DNA from: Puccinellia tenuiflora
Lineage: Eukaryota; Streptophyta; Magnoliopsida; Poales; Poaceae
NCBI GenBank assembly: GCA_012064385.1
Contig: QRDG01000944.1
Span: 124,001-188,000, forward strand
Reading direction: 5' to 3'
Length of the DNA: 64,000 nt
Positions 54,692 to 64,000 of the stretch are shown here, in pieces. The stretch's first letter is position 1; each line of letters opens with the position of its first letter. Below the pieces are notes generated by a model. It did not search any database. It saw nothing but the letters and a program-made list of their open reading frames with translations, and had not been told where the DNA came from. The translations under genes were made by a program, and so were the position numbers.

Positions 54692-57094
54692 CTATGTTTT
54701 TTTTCCTGAAAGAACTATGTGATGCTTTGGTTCATCGTGTGATGTATTTTTTTCCTTATCTTTTCTTTTTTTCGGTCTGGAGCTCATGTCCTTCACATAG
54801 AAAACCTGAGCCACATCATTGGCTAGGACGAATGGTTCGTCTCTATACGCAAGATTCTTGAGATCCACTGTTGTCATTCCGTACAGCTGGTCTACCTTTA
54901 CCCCTTCTCCATTCATGTTGACCCAACTGCACCGAAACAAAGGGACCTTAAAAGTAGGTCCATAGTCAAGTTCCCATATATCCTCTATGTAACCATAGTA
55001 TGTGTCTTTTTGTCCATTCTCGTCTGTTGCATCAAAACGAACACCACTGTTTTGGTTGGTACTCTTTTTATCTTGGGCGATCGTGTAAAATGTATTCCCA
55101 TTTATCTCGTACCCTTGGAAAGTCAATACAGTCGAAGATGGTGACACGGCCAATAAGTAGAGTTGATCTCCAACATCGGTGTCATTCATGAGATGTAATC
55201 GTAACCAACTGCCGAAAGTCTCCATGTGTTTTTGTTTAATCCAGGAGTCAGGCTTCCCTGGGTTTTTGGAGCGTACACTATTCTTGTGTACCTCGATACA
55301 CGGAGCCACGAAGGTGGAACTCTGTAGAACTGTGTAGTGTGCTTGAGTGAAAGAATGCCCGTCCCTACATATAATTGCTTTCTTTCCTAGCGTGCCTTTT
55401 CCACTAAGTCTCCCCTCATGCCGCGATTCAGAAAGACCAATCGACTTAATGTCGGGAATAAAGTCAACACAAAACTCAATGACCTCCTCTATTCCATAGC
55501 CTTTGGAGATGCTTCCTTCTGGCCTAGCACGGTTATGAACATATTTCTTCAAGACTCCCATGAACCTCTTGAAGGGGAACATATTGTGTAGAAATACAGG
55601 ACCGAGAATTGCAATCTCATCGACTAGGTGAACCAGGAGATGCGTCATAATATTGAAAAATTATGGGGGGAACACCAACTCAAAACTAACAAGACATTGG
55701 ACCACATCCTTCTGTAACCTTGTCAGACTTTCTTGATCGATTACCTTCTGAGATATTGCATTGAGAAATGCACATAGCTTCACAATAGGTACTCGAACAT
55801 TTTCCGATAGAAGCCCCCTCAATGCAATCGGAAGCAACTGCGTCATAATCACGTGGCAATCATGAGACTTCAGGTTTTGGAATTTTTTATCTGCCATATT
55901 TATTATTCCCTTTATATTTGACGAGAAGCCAGCCGGGACCTTGATACTGCTCAGGCATTCAAAAAATATTTCCTTCTCTGCTTTCATAAGAGCGTAGCTG
56001 CTTAAGTAATGACGTCCTTTATCCGTATGCTTGTTGTTTGGGTCTTTCATACGCTGCTGGTCCTCCCGTGCTTCCGGTGTATCTTTTGCCTTCCCATACA
56101 TGCCGAGGAAGCCTAGCAGGTTCACGCAAAGATTCTTTGTCATGTGCATCACGTCGATTGAAGACCGGACCTCTAGGACTTTTCAATAGGGTAGCTCCCA
56201 AAATATAGATTTCTTCTTCCACATGGGCACGTGTCCGGTAGCGACGTCTTTCGGAACAGATTGACCGCCAGTACGCTTTCCAAATATTACTTCTATGTCC
56301 TTGACCATACCAAATATAGCATCACCATCAGGGAGGTTAGGCTTCTTCCGGTGATCTGCCTCACTTTTGAAATGCTTGCCTTTCTTTCTTACGGGATGAT
56401 TGGCTGGAAGAAATTGACGACACCCCAGGTACATGACCTTCTTACATTTTTCCAAATATGTACCTTTAGTCTTATCTAAACAGTGCGAGCATGCATTGTA
56501 TCCCTTGTTTGACTGTCCTGAAATGTTACTAAGAGCAGGCCAATCATTGATGGTTACGAAAAACAACGCTCGTAGGTCAAATTCCATCTGTTTGTGCTCA
56601 TCCCACACACGTACACCTGGTATGGCCCACAACTGCAAAAGTTCATCAACCAGTGGCCTTAGGTACACATCAATGTCGTTGCCGGGTTGCTTCGGGCCTT
56701 GGATGAGAACTGGCATCATAATGAACTTCCGCTTCATGCACAACCAAGGAGGAAGGTTGTAGATACATAGAGTCACGGGGCCAGGTGCTGTGACTGCAGC
56801 TCTGCTCCCCAAAAGGATTCATACCGCCTGTACTTAGACCAAACCATAAGTTCCTTGCGTCACCTGCAAAGTCCGAGAACTCTCTTTCAATTTTTCTCCA
56901 CTGCGACCCATCGGCGGGGTGTCTCAACTTCCCGTCTTTCTTACGCTCTTCTTTGTGCCATCGCAACAACCTGGCATGCTCTTTGTTTCTGAACAGACGT
57001 TTCAACCGTGGTATTATAGGAGCATACCACATAACCTTAGCAGGAATCCTCTTCCTGGGGGGCTCGTCATCGCCCTCAACATCACCAGGGTCAT
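54692..57094 (-). pseudogene. CACTA transposase TNP2 (Transposase_21 family), broken and interrupted
   Basis: The minus strand encodes the TNP2 body in order: 'DPGDVEGDDEPPRKRIPAKV', 'GLSTGGMNPFGEQSCSHSTW', 'YNLPPWLCMKRKFIMMPVL', 'TKNLCVNLLGFLG', then the DUF4218/DUF4216 end ('HNMFPFKRFMGVLKKYV', 'LFRCSWVNMNGEG'). Damage seen: one extra C in 'ggccccgtg' near 56,777 shifts the frame; a TGG-to-TGA stop after 'FWELPY' (56,183); a TAA after 'FELVFPP' (55,661). The N-terminal part is cut off at 57,095 by a Copia LTR. This enzyme normally cuts and moves CACTA elements; this copy cannot. Confidence 0.88.
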
Positions 57095-58362
57095 TGAAAG
57101 GACATTGTCCGTTAATCTTGTTTTTACGTTTGATCACAACACTTGGAAGTATTTAACATACTCGTTAGTATCCACAGGAAATATGTCTATCTATGCAAAA
57201 AGGAAGAAATGCCATTGTCGGAAATTGAACAGGAAGAAATGCAGTTTCAGCAGGCAGGCCGGCCCCAGACCGGCCTAGGCCGGGCTCCAGGCCGGGCGGC
57301 TCTGGTGGGTGGCCAGCCCCCAGGCCGGCCTAGGCCGGGCTCCAGGCCGGGCGTGTCTGGTGGGTGGCCAGCCCCCAGGCCGGGCGGCTCTGGTGGGTGG
57401 CCGGCCCCCAGGCCGGCCTAGGCCGGGCTCCAGGCCGGACGGCTCGGGTGGGTGACCGGCCCCCAGGCCGGTCCACAGGCCGGTGGTTCAGTTTGCTCCC
57501 GTGGCCGGCCCACAGACCGGGCATCCTGGACAGTGACAAGTTCAAACGGCTCAATTTCGGGGAGGGGTATTTATACCCCTCCATCTACCTCGAGACAACT
57601 ACCACGACCAAAAGAAGAACACCTCCATTGTTTGAAAGCTTCAAATCGATAGATCTCCGTCTCTAGCCACTCAATCACTTAATCCTTTGAGGTTTAGAGA
57701 GAGGAGACCTAGATCTACACTTCAACCAAACCAATTAGATTTTCCCCCTTGATTTGTGAGAGGGGGCTTGCTACTCTTGGTGTTCATTGGAACTCTAAGA
57801 GGTTGTGGTCCTTCGGAGCTTTGAGAGCTTCGGAGACATTGCCGGGAGCCACCAATTAAGTTGTGGTGTGTGCCCCGGTCTTGAGCATCAAGTCTTGGCG
57901 GCTCGGTGCATTTGGTGAAGACCCTCCAACTTGTGGAGTGAGCTTCATCCTTGTAAAGGTTCTAATTGTCAACCTCAACGACAACATAGTGACAAGTGTC
58001 TCGCCACATTGGTGGTAAGACACATCGGAGATACGGTGTGCCATATCAAGGCTACACGGTGTTTCACTTTGGTGAACACCGCGCCGCTCCAACGGAGATT
58101 AGCTTCCATTGGAAGTGAACTTCGGGATAAATCTCCGCGTCACTTTGTTGGTTATCTCTCAACTCATCTTTACTTGTTGCCTCTAGCTTACTATATTATA
58201 TATCATGTGCTAGTATTCTTTTGCTCAACATATAGGGTGGTTCATCTAGTTGCATAATCTAGATAACTTATATTTGAGCAATGTCAATTTAAAACGAAAA
58301 AGAAGTAAAATTTGTAGTTAACCTATTCACCCCCCCTCTAGTTAACCTCATCGATCCTTTCA
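57095..58362 (+). mobile_element. 5' LTR of a Copia element inserted in TNP2
   Basis: The LTR starts 'tgaaaggac' and ends 'gatcctttca', a short perfect inverted end of TG...CA type, 1,268 bp long. It interrupts the TNP2 frame exactly before '(D)DPGDVEG'. The preceding 'gtcat' (57,090-57,094) is the expected 5-bp target duplication, whose partner is outside the window. A TATA-like 'tatttata' lies at 57,569-57,576, and a GC-rich repeat at 57,249-57,480. Confidence 0.85.
57249..57480. repeat. GC-rich tandem repeat in the Copia LTR
   Basis: Variants of 'caggccggcctaggccggg' and 'ctccaggccgggcg' recur about six times with irregular spacing, just upstream of the LTR TATA box. Confidence 0.85.
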
Positions 58363-58364
58363 AT

Positions 58365-58376
58365 TGGTATCAGAGC
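58365..58376 (+). promoter_or_regulatory. Copia primer binding site
   Basis: 'tggtatcagagc', two bases after the LTR end, is complementary to the 3' end of initiator tRNA-Met, the usual primer of plant Copia elements. Confidence 0.9.
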
Positions 58377-58416
58377 CTCGTCTCTTTATTAAAGGCCTCA
58401 CCGCCTAAAGAGGAGG

Positions 58417-61400
58417 ATGGGGGATCCCACTCCCATGGAATTGCTTCAAAAGCAAGTCGAGTCCATGGGGGAAAGATCCGATAAGAGGATGGATAGGATA
58501 GAGGAACTACTAAGTAAACTTGCCTCTACATCTAGTAATGCAAATAAAACTCCCTCTCTAGATGAAGATGGTAATCCCATAACCCCTTCTAAAGAAGGTG
58601 AAGAACACTCATCGAAAAATGAAAACCCAAATCAATTTGGACATGTTTACAACATTGCTCCTAATGTTCAACACCCACATGTGAACAACCTTGGTAACCC
58701 ACCTTTAGTAGATAGGACCCGTTTTACTAATTGGAAAGCTTCCATGAAGTCTTATGTGTGTAGCTCTTCAATGCAAATATGGAGAATCATTGAGAGGGGA
58801 TACTATCCTAAGGATGTCAACAATTTGACCTCAAGTGAGATCATTGATGAACAACTCAATGCACATGCTATGCACATGCTCGAGAAGGCAATGGTCAATG
58901 AAGGTGTTGAGCACATCCGGTCTCTCCCAAATGCCAAAGAAGCTTGGGATTATCTACTTGCCATGTATGATGGAAATGTGAGCATGCAACGCTCAAAGAA
59001 ATCACTTCTTCAACGGCAAGTAGATCATTTCATCATGAAGGATGGAGAGCTTCCGGAAGATGTATATCGAAGACTCAAGGCTCTTGTAGTGGACATGATT
59101 GATGCGGGATTCAAGGATTGTGATAATGATTGGTTCAAGGGAAAATTCCTTCAAACCTTGATTCCATACAATGAGAACATGGTGATGAATGTTCAATCAA
59201 GAGCGGACTATATGGATCTAACTCCCAATGATGTATTGGGTACCTTTGTCACCATGAATATGATGAAGAAATCCTCGGAGGATGTTGTATCTCGTATGAA
59301 TGGAATGAAAAGAGTATCGCTTGCTTTGAAGGCAACATCTCATAATGAGGAAGAATCTAGTGATGAAGGTGCATCCACCTATGTTCCCTCCGAGAAGGAG
59401 AAGAGGGTGTCACACAATGAATGTTTGGCTCTTGCCAACCATAATTGGTGGAAGAAAGGGGACTTTAGATCAAATGCAACGAAGAACAAGGGTAGAGAAG
59501 GCTCAAGTATGAAGAGAGCAAGAACTTGCTTCAATTGTGGAGATAGTGAGCACTTCGTTGCGGATTGCCCTTACAAGAGTAGAATCGAGAATGGAGGAAA
59601 ACTCATCAAGAAAACCAACTTTGTTCCCAAGAACAAGAACTTCATGAAGAAGGCACCTCAAAGGGCAATTGTGACTAATGAGCAAGAATACATATCCGGA
59701 GGTGAAGAAAGTGAAGATGAAGGAGGCCAAGTCGGCATGGCGGCCATGGCAATTGGGGTTATTCCTCCTTCTTTGGATTCTCTCTTTTCAACTCCGAATG
59801 ACAAGAAAGGTCCCACCAAACACAAGTGCCTTGTGGCCAAGGGTACATTCACAAAGGTATGTGCTTCCGGAGGATCATCATGGCTCATTGATAGCGGTTG
59901 CTCCGCACATATGACCGGAAGCAAAGAAGTGTTAAGTGACTTAATGTATCAACTTCTCAAAGTGTCTCACGTCACGATTGGTGATGGTTCCGAACTCAAG
60001 GTATTGGGACATGGCAAGGTGGTCATTTCTCCGGATACATCCATTGAGAAAGTCCTCCTTGTTGAATCCCTTGGTTATAATTTACTTTCCGTTTTGCAAC
60101 TTTGCGAGTGCAATTTTACTATTGTCTTTGGACGGTATCATGTGCTTATCCTTCACACCATTTCTCTTAAAGTAGCCTTTGTTGGATTTGTGGAAAACCG
60201 TATGTATGTAGTGGATTTCTCGAAAGAAACTACACATATTGCCACAAGTCTAATGGCTAAATCCGACGTGGGTTGGCTTTGGCACCGCCGGTTGGGCCAC
60301 GTCGGTATGAGAAATTTGCAAACACTTGTGAAGGGTGAGCATGTGGAAGGACTAACAAAAGTGAATTTTTCCAAAGATCGTCCTTGTAGCTCTTGTGTTG
60401 CCGGAAAGATGCATGAGAAGAATCATCCCAAAGTGACAACAATCAATACAACGAGGCCTTTCCAACTCATTCATATGGATCTGTTTGGGCCTCCTACTTA
60501 TGATAGCCTTGGTGGTAAGAAATATTGCTTGGTGATTGTTGATGATTATACAAGATACACTTGGACTTTCTATATCAAGAAGAAGAGTGAAACTCAAAAG
60601 GAATTCATTGATTGGGCTACTCAAGTACAACGCCAATATGATACAACCATCTTGGCCATAAGAAGTGACAATGGAACCGAGTTCAAGAATTACACCATGG
60701 ATGAATTCTTGAGTGATGAGGGTATTAAACACCAATATTCCGCTGCTTATACCCCTCAACAAAATGGAGTTGCGGAAAGAAAGAACCGTACACTTATTGA
60801 TATGGCAAGGACTATGATGGCCGAATTCAAGTCTCCATATAACTTTTGGGCAGAAGCCATCAACACCGCTTGTCATCTATCCAACCGGCTCTATCTCCGT
60901 CCGTTCACTAAGAAGACCCCTTATGAACTACTTGGTGGTAAAAAGCCCAACCTCTCTTATATTAAAGTTTTTGGTTGCAAATGTCAAGTTTACATTAAAG
61001 GTTCTAAATTGCCTAAGTTTGGGCCTAGAACTTTTGAAGGCATATTTGTTGGTTACGCCAAGGAATCCCACACTTATAGAGTCTACAACATATCCACCGG
61101 ATGTGTTGAAGAATCTATGAATGTGGTGTTTCATGAGGATAATGGCTCCCAAGTGGGGAAAATTGATCTTGATGATGTAGGTGATGAGCCCTCCTCCATT
61201 GCCATAGGAAGAATGGGTATAGGTCCTCTTATACCCGTTGAGGAACCCCTTGTGGCAACAGGGGTGGACTCAAGCTCGACGCAAGTTGAGCCCTCTACAT
61301 CAACCATCGATCAAACGGCAAACCAAGAACAAGCTCAAGATCTACAAAATGATACCAACCATCAAGATAATGATCAAGATCCACCCAATGATAATGGTGG

Positions 61401-61811
61401 TCAAGATTTTGGTGATTCCTCGCCAAGAACTCCAACCCACTCTCGGATCAATCATTATCAAGATGAAGGTGATGATGAAGATGTACCTCCAAATGAGAGA
61501 CCCTCAGATGCCCTTGCTCGCCGAATGGCTAGCAAGGCTGTGGCGTTACATAAAAAATCTCTCTATCAGAAGAACATCATTGGTGGCCTTGGAAGGAGTG
61601 TGTCCACTCGGAGGCAACTACTATTATTTTGTGGGATTCACGCCCATATATCTCATATTGAACCCACCAAGGTGTATGAAGCTCTTGAGGATGAAGACTG
61701 GGTCCATGCTATGCATGAAGAGCTCCATAGTTTTGAGAGAAACAAAGTATGGTCCTTAGTGGAAAGACCCAAGAACCATAATGTCATTGGAACCAAATGG
61801 ATGTTCAAGAA
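58417..61811 (+). CDS. Copia gag-pol polyprotein, 5' two thirds, cut by a later insertion
   Basis: One open frame of about 1,131 residues before the break. In order: UBN2-type GAG, CCHC knuckle 'CFNCGDSEHFVADC' (about 371-384), aspartic protease 'DSGCSAHM' (about 492), pre-integrase 'WLWHRRLGHVGM', integrase with D (about 688), D in 'RSDNGTEF' (about 750) and E in 'QQNGVAERKN' (about 790), then the start of reverse transcriptase 'NVIGTKWMFKN'. Integrase before RT makes it Copia. At 61,812 foreign sequence begins and adds six residues and a stop. Reverse transcriptase, RNase H and 3' LTR are not in the window. With no stops or frameshifts up to the break, it was young when disrupted. Confidence 0.92.
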
Positions 61812-64000
61812 TGTAACAGCCCTAGCTTGGTAATGGAAAATACGAAGAATTTTTCCACTTTTGCATTCTTGTTTGCATCATGGCATATCTTTAAATTGCT
61901 TGTGTTAACAAACCACAATTGGAAAACATTGTTAAAAGGGAAGCCCAACCTTCCCCAAACTCTAAACTTTGAAATGCAAGCTTGGTACAACCCTTAACAT
62001 GACAGGTGACCTTATGGTTCAACAAGTTTCCCCAAGCTCACTCATTTGCAAAGGAACCAAATGGTTGGCCTCAAATGTGTTTCCAACTTCGAACTCAAAT
62101 TGTGGTTCTTAGCCTTGGTTATTGGTAAGCCCTGTCATGATGCTCAAAGGCCCAAGTAAATGTATGTGGAGCTAGTTTATCTTGCGGAGTTGTTCCCAGA
62201 ATTTTTGTATATTTTCTGGAAATCGTTTTGCTGCCATTTTAGACTAGCCTTATCTGTTTTGTTTTGGTTCACCGGAACTACCGGTCCGCCGACCGGAAGT
62301 ACCGGGTCGCCGTCGTCCCTGTGGCGACAGTGGCGCGCACTGTCGCCATGCCATGCCGCCCGCACCTGCTCCCCGCATGCTGCAGTGCCCCCTAGGGTTA
62401 AGTGAACCCCTGCGGGCCTCACCTGCTCCCCTTCTCTCTCCCCTACCTTTCCCTTCCCCGTTTTCCGGATCGAGACGACCCTAGCGAGCTCCCCTCGACC
62501 GACGCCGTCCCGCCGCCGTTCGCCGAGCCTCGCCGCCGATTGAAGCACCGGAGAGCAGATCGAAGACGAGCAAAAGCTCCGCCGCGACGCCCTCTTCCTC
62601 TCCGCCGAAGGAATCGGCCGGAGCCGCCCGGAGTCACCGCCGTTGCCTCCGTTCTTCCCCACCTCCGTCCGCCGCCGTCCGAGCACGCCCCGTCGCCGGC
62701 TGACTTCCCCGCGCCTCCCCGTCCACCGATTCGTGATCCTGGTGAGCACGCGGTCCTCCTGAGCCTCCTAGCTTGCCTCCTCCCCCTCCCTGTCGCCGTC
62801 TCACCGTAGTGCACCTCGCACTAGCCGCCGGTCGCCGTAATGCCGTCGCTCCGGCGACCCATTTTGGGCGGCGCCGCCACCGATTGGTCGCCCTAGTCGA
62901 GGTGCGACTAGCGCACGCACCTGCACACCCTCACGCGCACCAAATCGACGCGCCCGTGGTCGACACGCGCATGCTCACCGCGCGCGTTCCCGCCGTCGCC
63001 GTGTTCAGTTTCACGACCGGAAGTAGTGTAGTTCCGGTAAACCGGAAGTAGCAGCGGTAGTACCGCTAACCCCAAATTTCGGTACTGGACCTTTCTGTTA
63101 AAAAAAAACGGAAGTAGAACCGGAAGTAGCCTCGGTAGTACCGCCAAACCGGAACTACCGGGCACTTCACCGGAAGTACCGGTTAACCCTCTTTTTCGGT
63201 ACTGGACTTCTGCGTTTTTGGAACGGAAGTACCCACGGAAGTACCGGCAAACCGGAACTACCGGTCCACTTACCGGAAGTTCCGGCAGTCTGTGTTAACT
63301 TTTGAATGTTTCGTAACTTAATAAGTGTTAAGCCAAATCTTGTGAATGTTATATCAAATTGACCAGCACTTCAAATGCTATCCAACTATGATAATATAAT
63401 ATCATGATCACAAATACTTGATTTGATGTTCTTAATAAATGGACAAAAGGGTTCAAATTCCAATAACTACTTATTTTGCTATTTAATCATCGGTACTCCG
63501 AAATTTACCAATAAAATACCAAAATGATCGGAACGACAAACCCTATCCATTCTTGTCATGTTCATGCATATTTGAGCCACCTCTCTAATAATTTGATAAT
63601 TTATAAGATTGTGGTCACTAAGATAAATATGGGGTTGATCCCAAATAATTTTACTAATTATTTGGCTCCCCATTTAATTATGCTTTTAATTTATTTAATA
63701 ATATCCTTGCATCAATTTGACATGTCATCATGTGATTGAGCATTGCACTTTGTATTCTTGTGATTTATGTGTGCTTTGTATTTTCTTTTGGGTATCGATA
63801 GATTCCGGAGTCGAGGGTCTCTCTACTTACCCCGACGATCAATACTTCACGCCCGGGCAGCAAGGCAAGAGATAACCTAACCTTCTTGGCATCTAGCATC
63901 CTATGTTTTGATCAAATTATTTTATCCACCATAATATTGCATGCGGTTCAAAGGTCTCTTTCGGTAAATATATAGAATCCTACGAATGCATGTCTCTTCC
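61812..64000 (+). mobile_element. LTR-type sequence (probably Gypsy) inserted into the Copia reverse transcriptase
   Basis: It starts 'tgtaacagccctagcttgg', a common start for grass Gypsy LTRs, exactly where the Copia frame breaks. It runs to the window end. It has a GC-rich leader-like part (62.3-63.0 kb), many 'accggaagtaccgg'/'ccggaactaccgg' repeats (62,270-63,290), AT-rich sequence, and no protein domain. I see no LTR end or primer site, so more than 2.1 kb of LTR is in view. The Gypsy assignment rests on length and start only. Confidence 0.6.
62270..63290. repeat. Dispersed 'accggaagtaccgg' repeats in the LTR
   Basis: Partly palindromic 'ggaactaccggtccg', 'accggaagtagc' and 'ggaagtaccggc' recur at least twelve times, in clusters at 62,273-62,310 and 63,010-63,290. 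They may be protein-binding or structural repeats of the element. Confidence 0.7.

Noticed and set aside
57249..57480. CRISPR-like array of GC repeats
   Set aside because: Repeats are irregular, without unique spacers, and lie inside a plant retrotransposon LTR.
60352..60876. 174-codon minus-strand frame
   Set aside because: It is a shadow of the Copia integrase, which is clearly encoded on the plus strand.
62177..62814. Host gene with 190-codon minus or 135-codon plus frame
   Set aside because: Both strands are open because of GC bias, there are no domains, and the position is within an LTR-type insertion.

Overview
The window is nuclear DNA of a grass, most likely a Triticeae species (wheat, Aegilops or barley type). 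The reasons are plant introns, GC-rich first exons, several Stowaway and Tourist MITEs, LINE tails, a CACTA element whose end reads CACTAGTAGAAAA with 'cccggttgg' subterminal repeats, and nested Copia/Gypsy-type LTR elements. I see no bacterial, organellar, rRNA or functional tRNA genes. Four host genes are supported: a 10-exon DEAD-box RNA helicase of the RH30 type (7.6-11.6 kb, +), a small hydrophilic protein gene of unknown function (15.15 kb, +), an NAA38/LSMD1-like NatC subunit (32.36 kb, +) and an 8-exon Rab geranylgeranyltransferase alpha subunit (33.4-36.9 kb, -). The last two lie tail to tail.

Layout: 0-7.2 kb is gene-poor, repeat-derived DNA. 7.4-11.7 kb is RH30. 12-20.6 kb is MITEs, LINE relics and the small gene; two retro-insertions there still carry exact 11- and 13-bp target-site duplications. 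20,752-21,231 is an assembly gap. 21.2-43 kb is a strongly rearranged block built around the NAA38-RabGGTA pair. 43.9-45.2 kb holds a second, inverted copy of the 19-20 kb retroelement family. 45.9-57.1 kb is CACTA transposon DNA with two decayed genes. A Copia element (57,095-61,811) sits inside the CACTA transposase, and another LTR-type element (from 61,812 to the window end) sits inside the Copia polymerase.

The most unusual part is 21.2-43 kb. The region upstream of RabGGTA, including exon 1 and part of intron 1 (36,586 to at least 42,474), is present again as an inverted copy (21,232-27,358). A third, partial copy (27,372-28,469) joins that copy head on, making a near-perfect palindrome of about 1.06-1.1 kb per arm with only a 13-bp linker. 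The 5' part of NAA38 (30,565-32,153) is also present inverted (28,474-30,062). As a result the duplicated NAA38 promoter points leftwards into a RabGGTA exon 1 copy in sense orientation and then into its mirror image. This is the layout of a natural hairpin-RNA locus aimed at the neighbouring functional RabGGTA gene. That reading is inference; the repeats themselves are read directly. A 448-bp Helitron is present only in the RabGGTA-linked copy, 127 bp upstream of its start codon, and a 627-bp hAT-like element only in the left arm. Both have exact empty sites in the other copies, so the copies have independent histories and are unlikely to be one molecule assembled twice.
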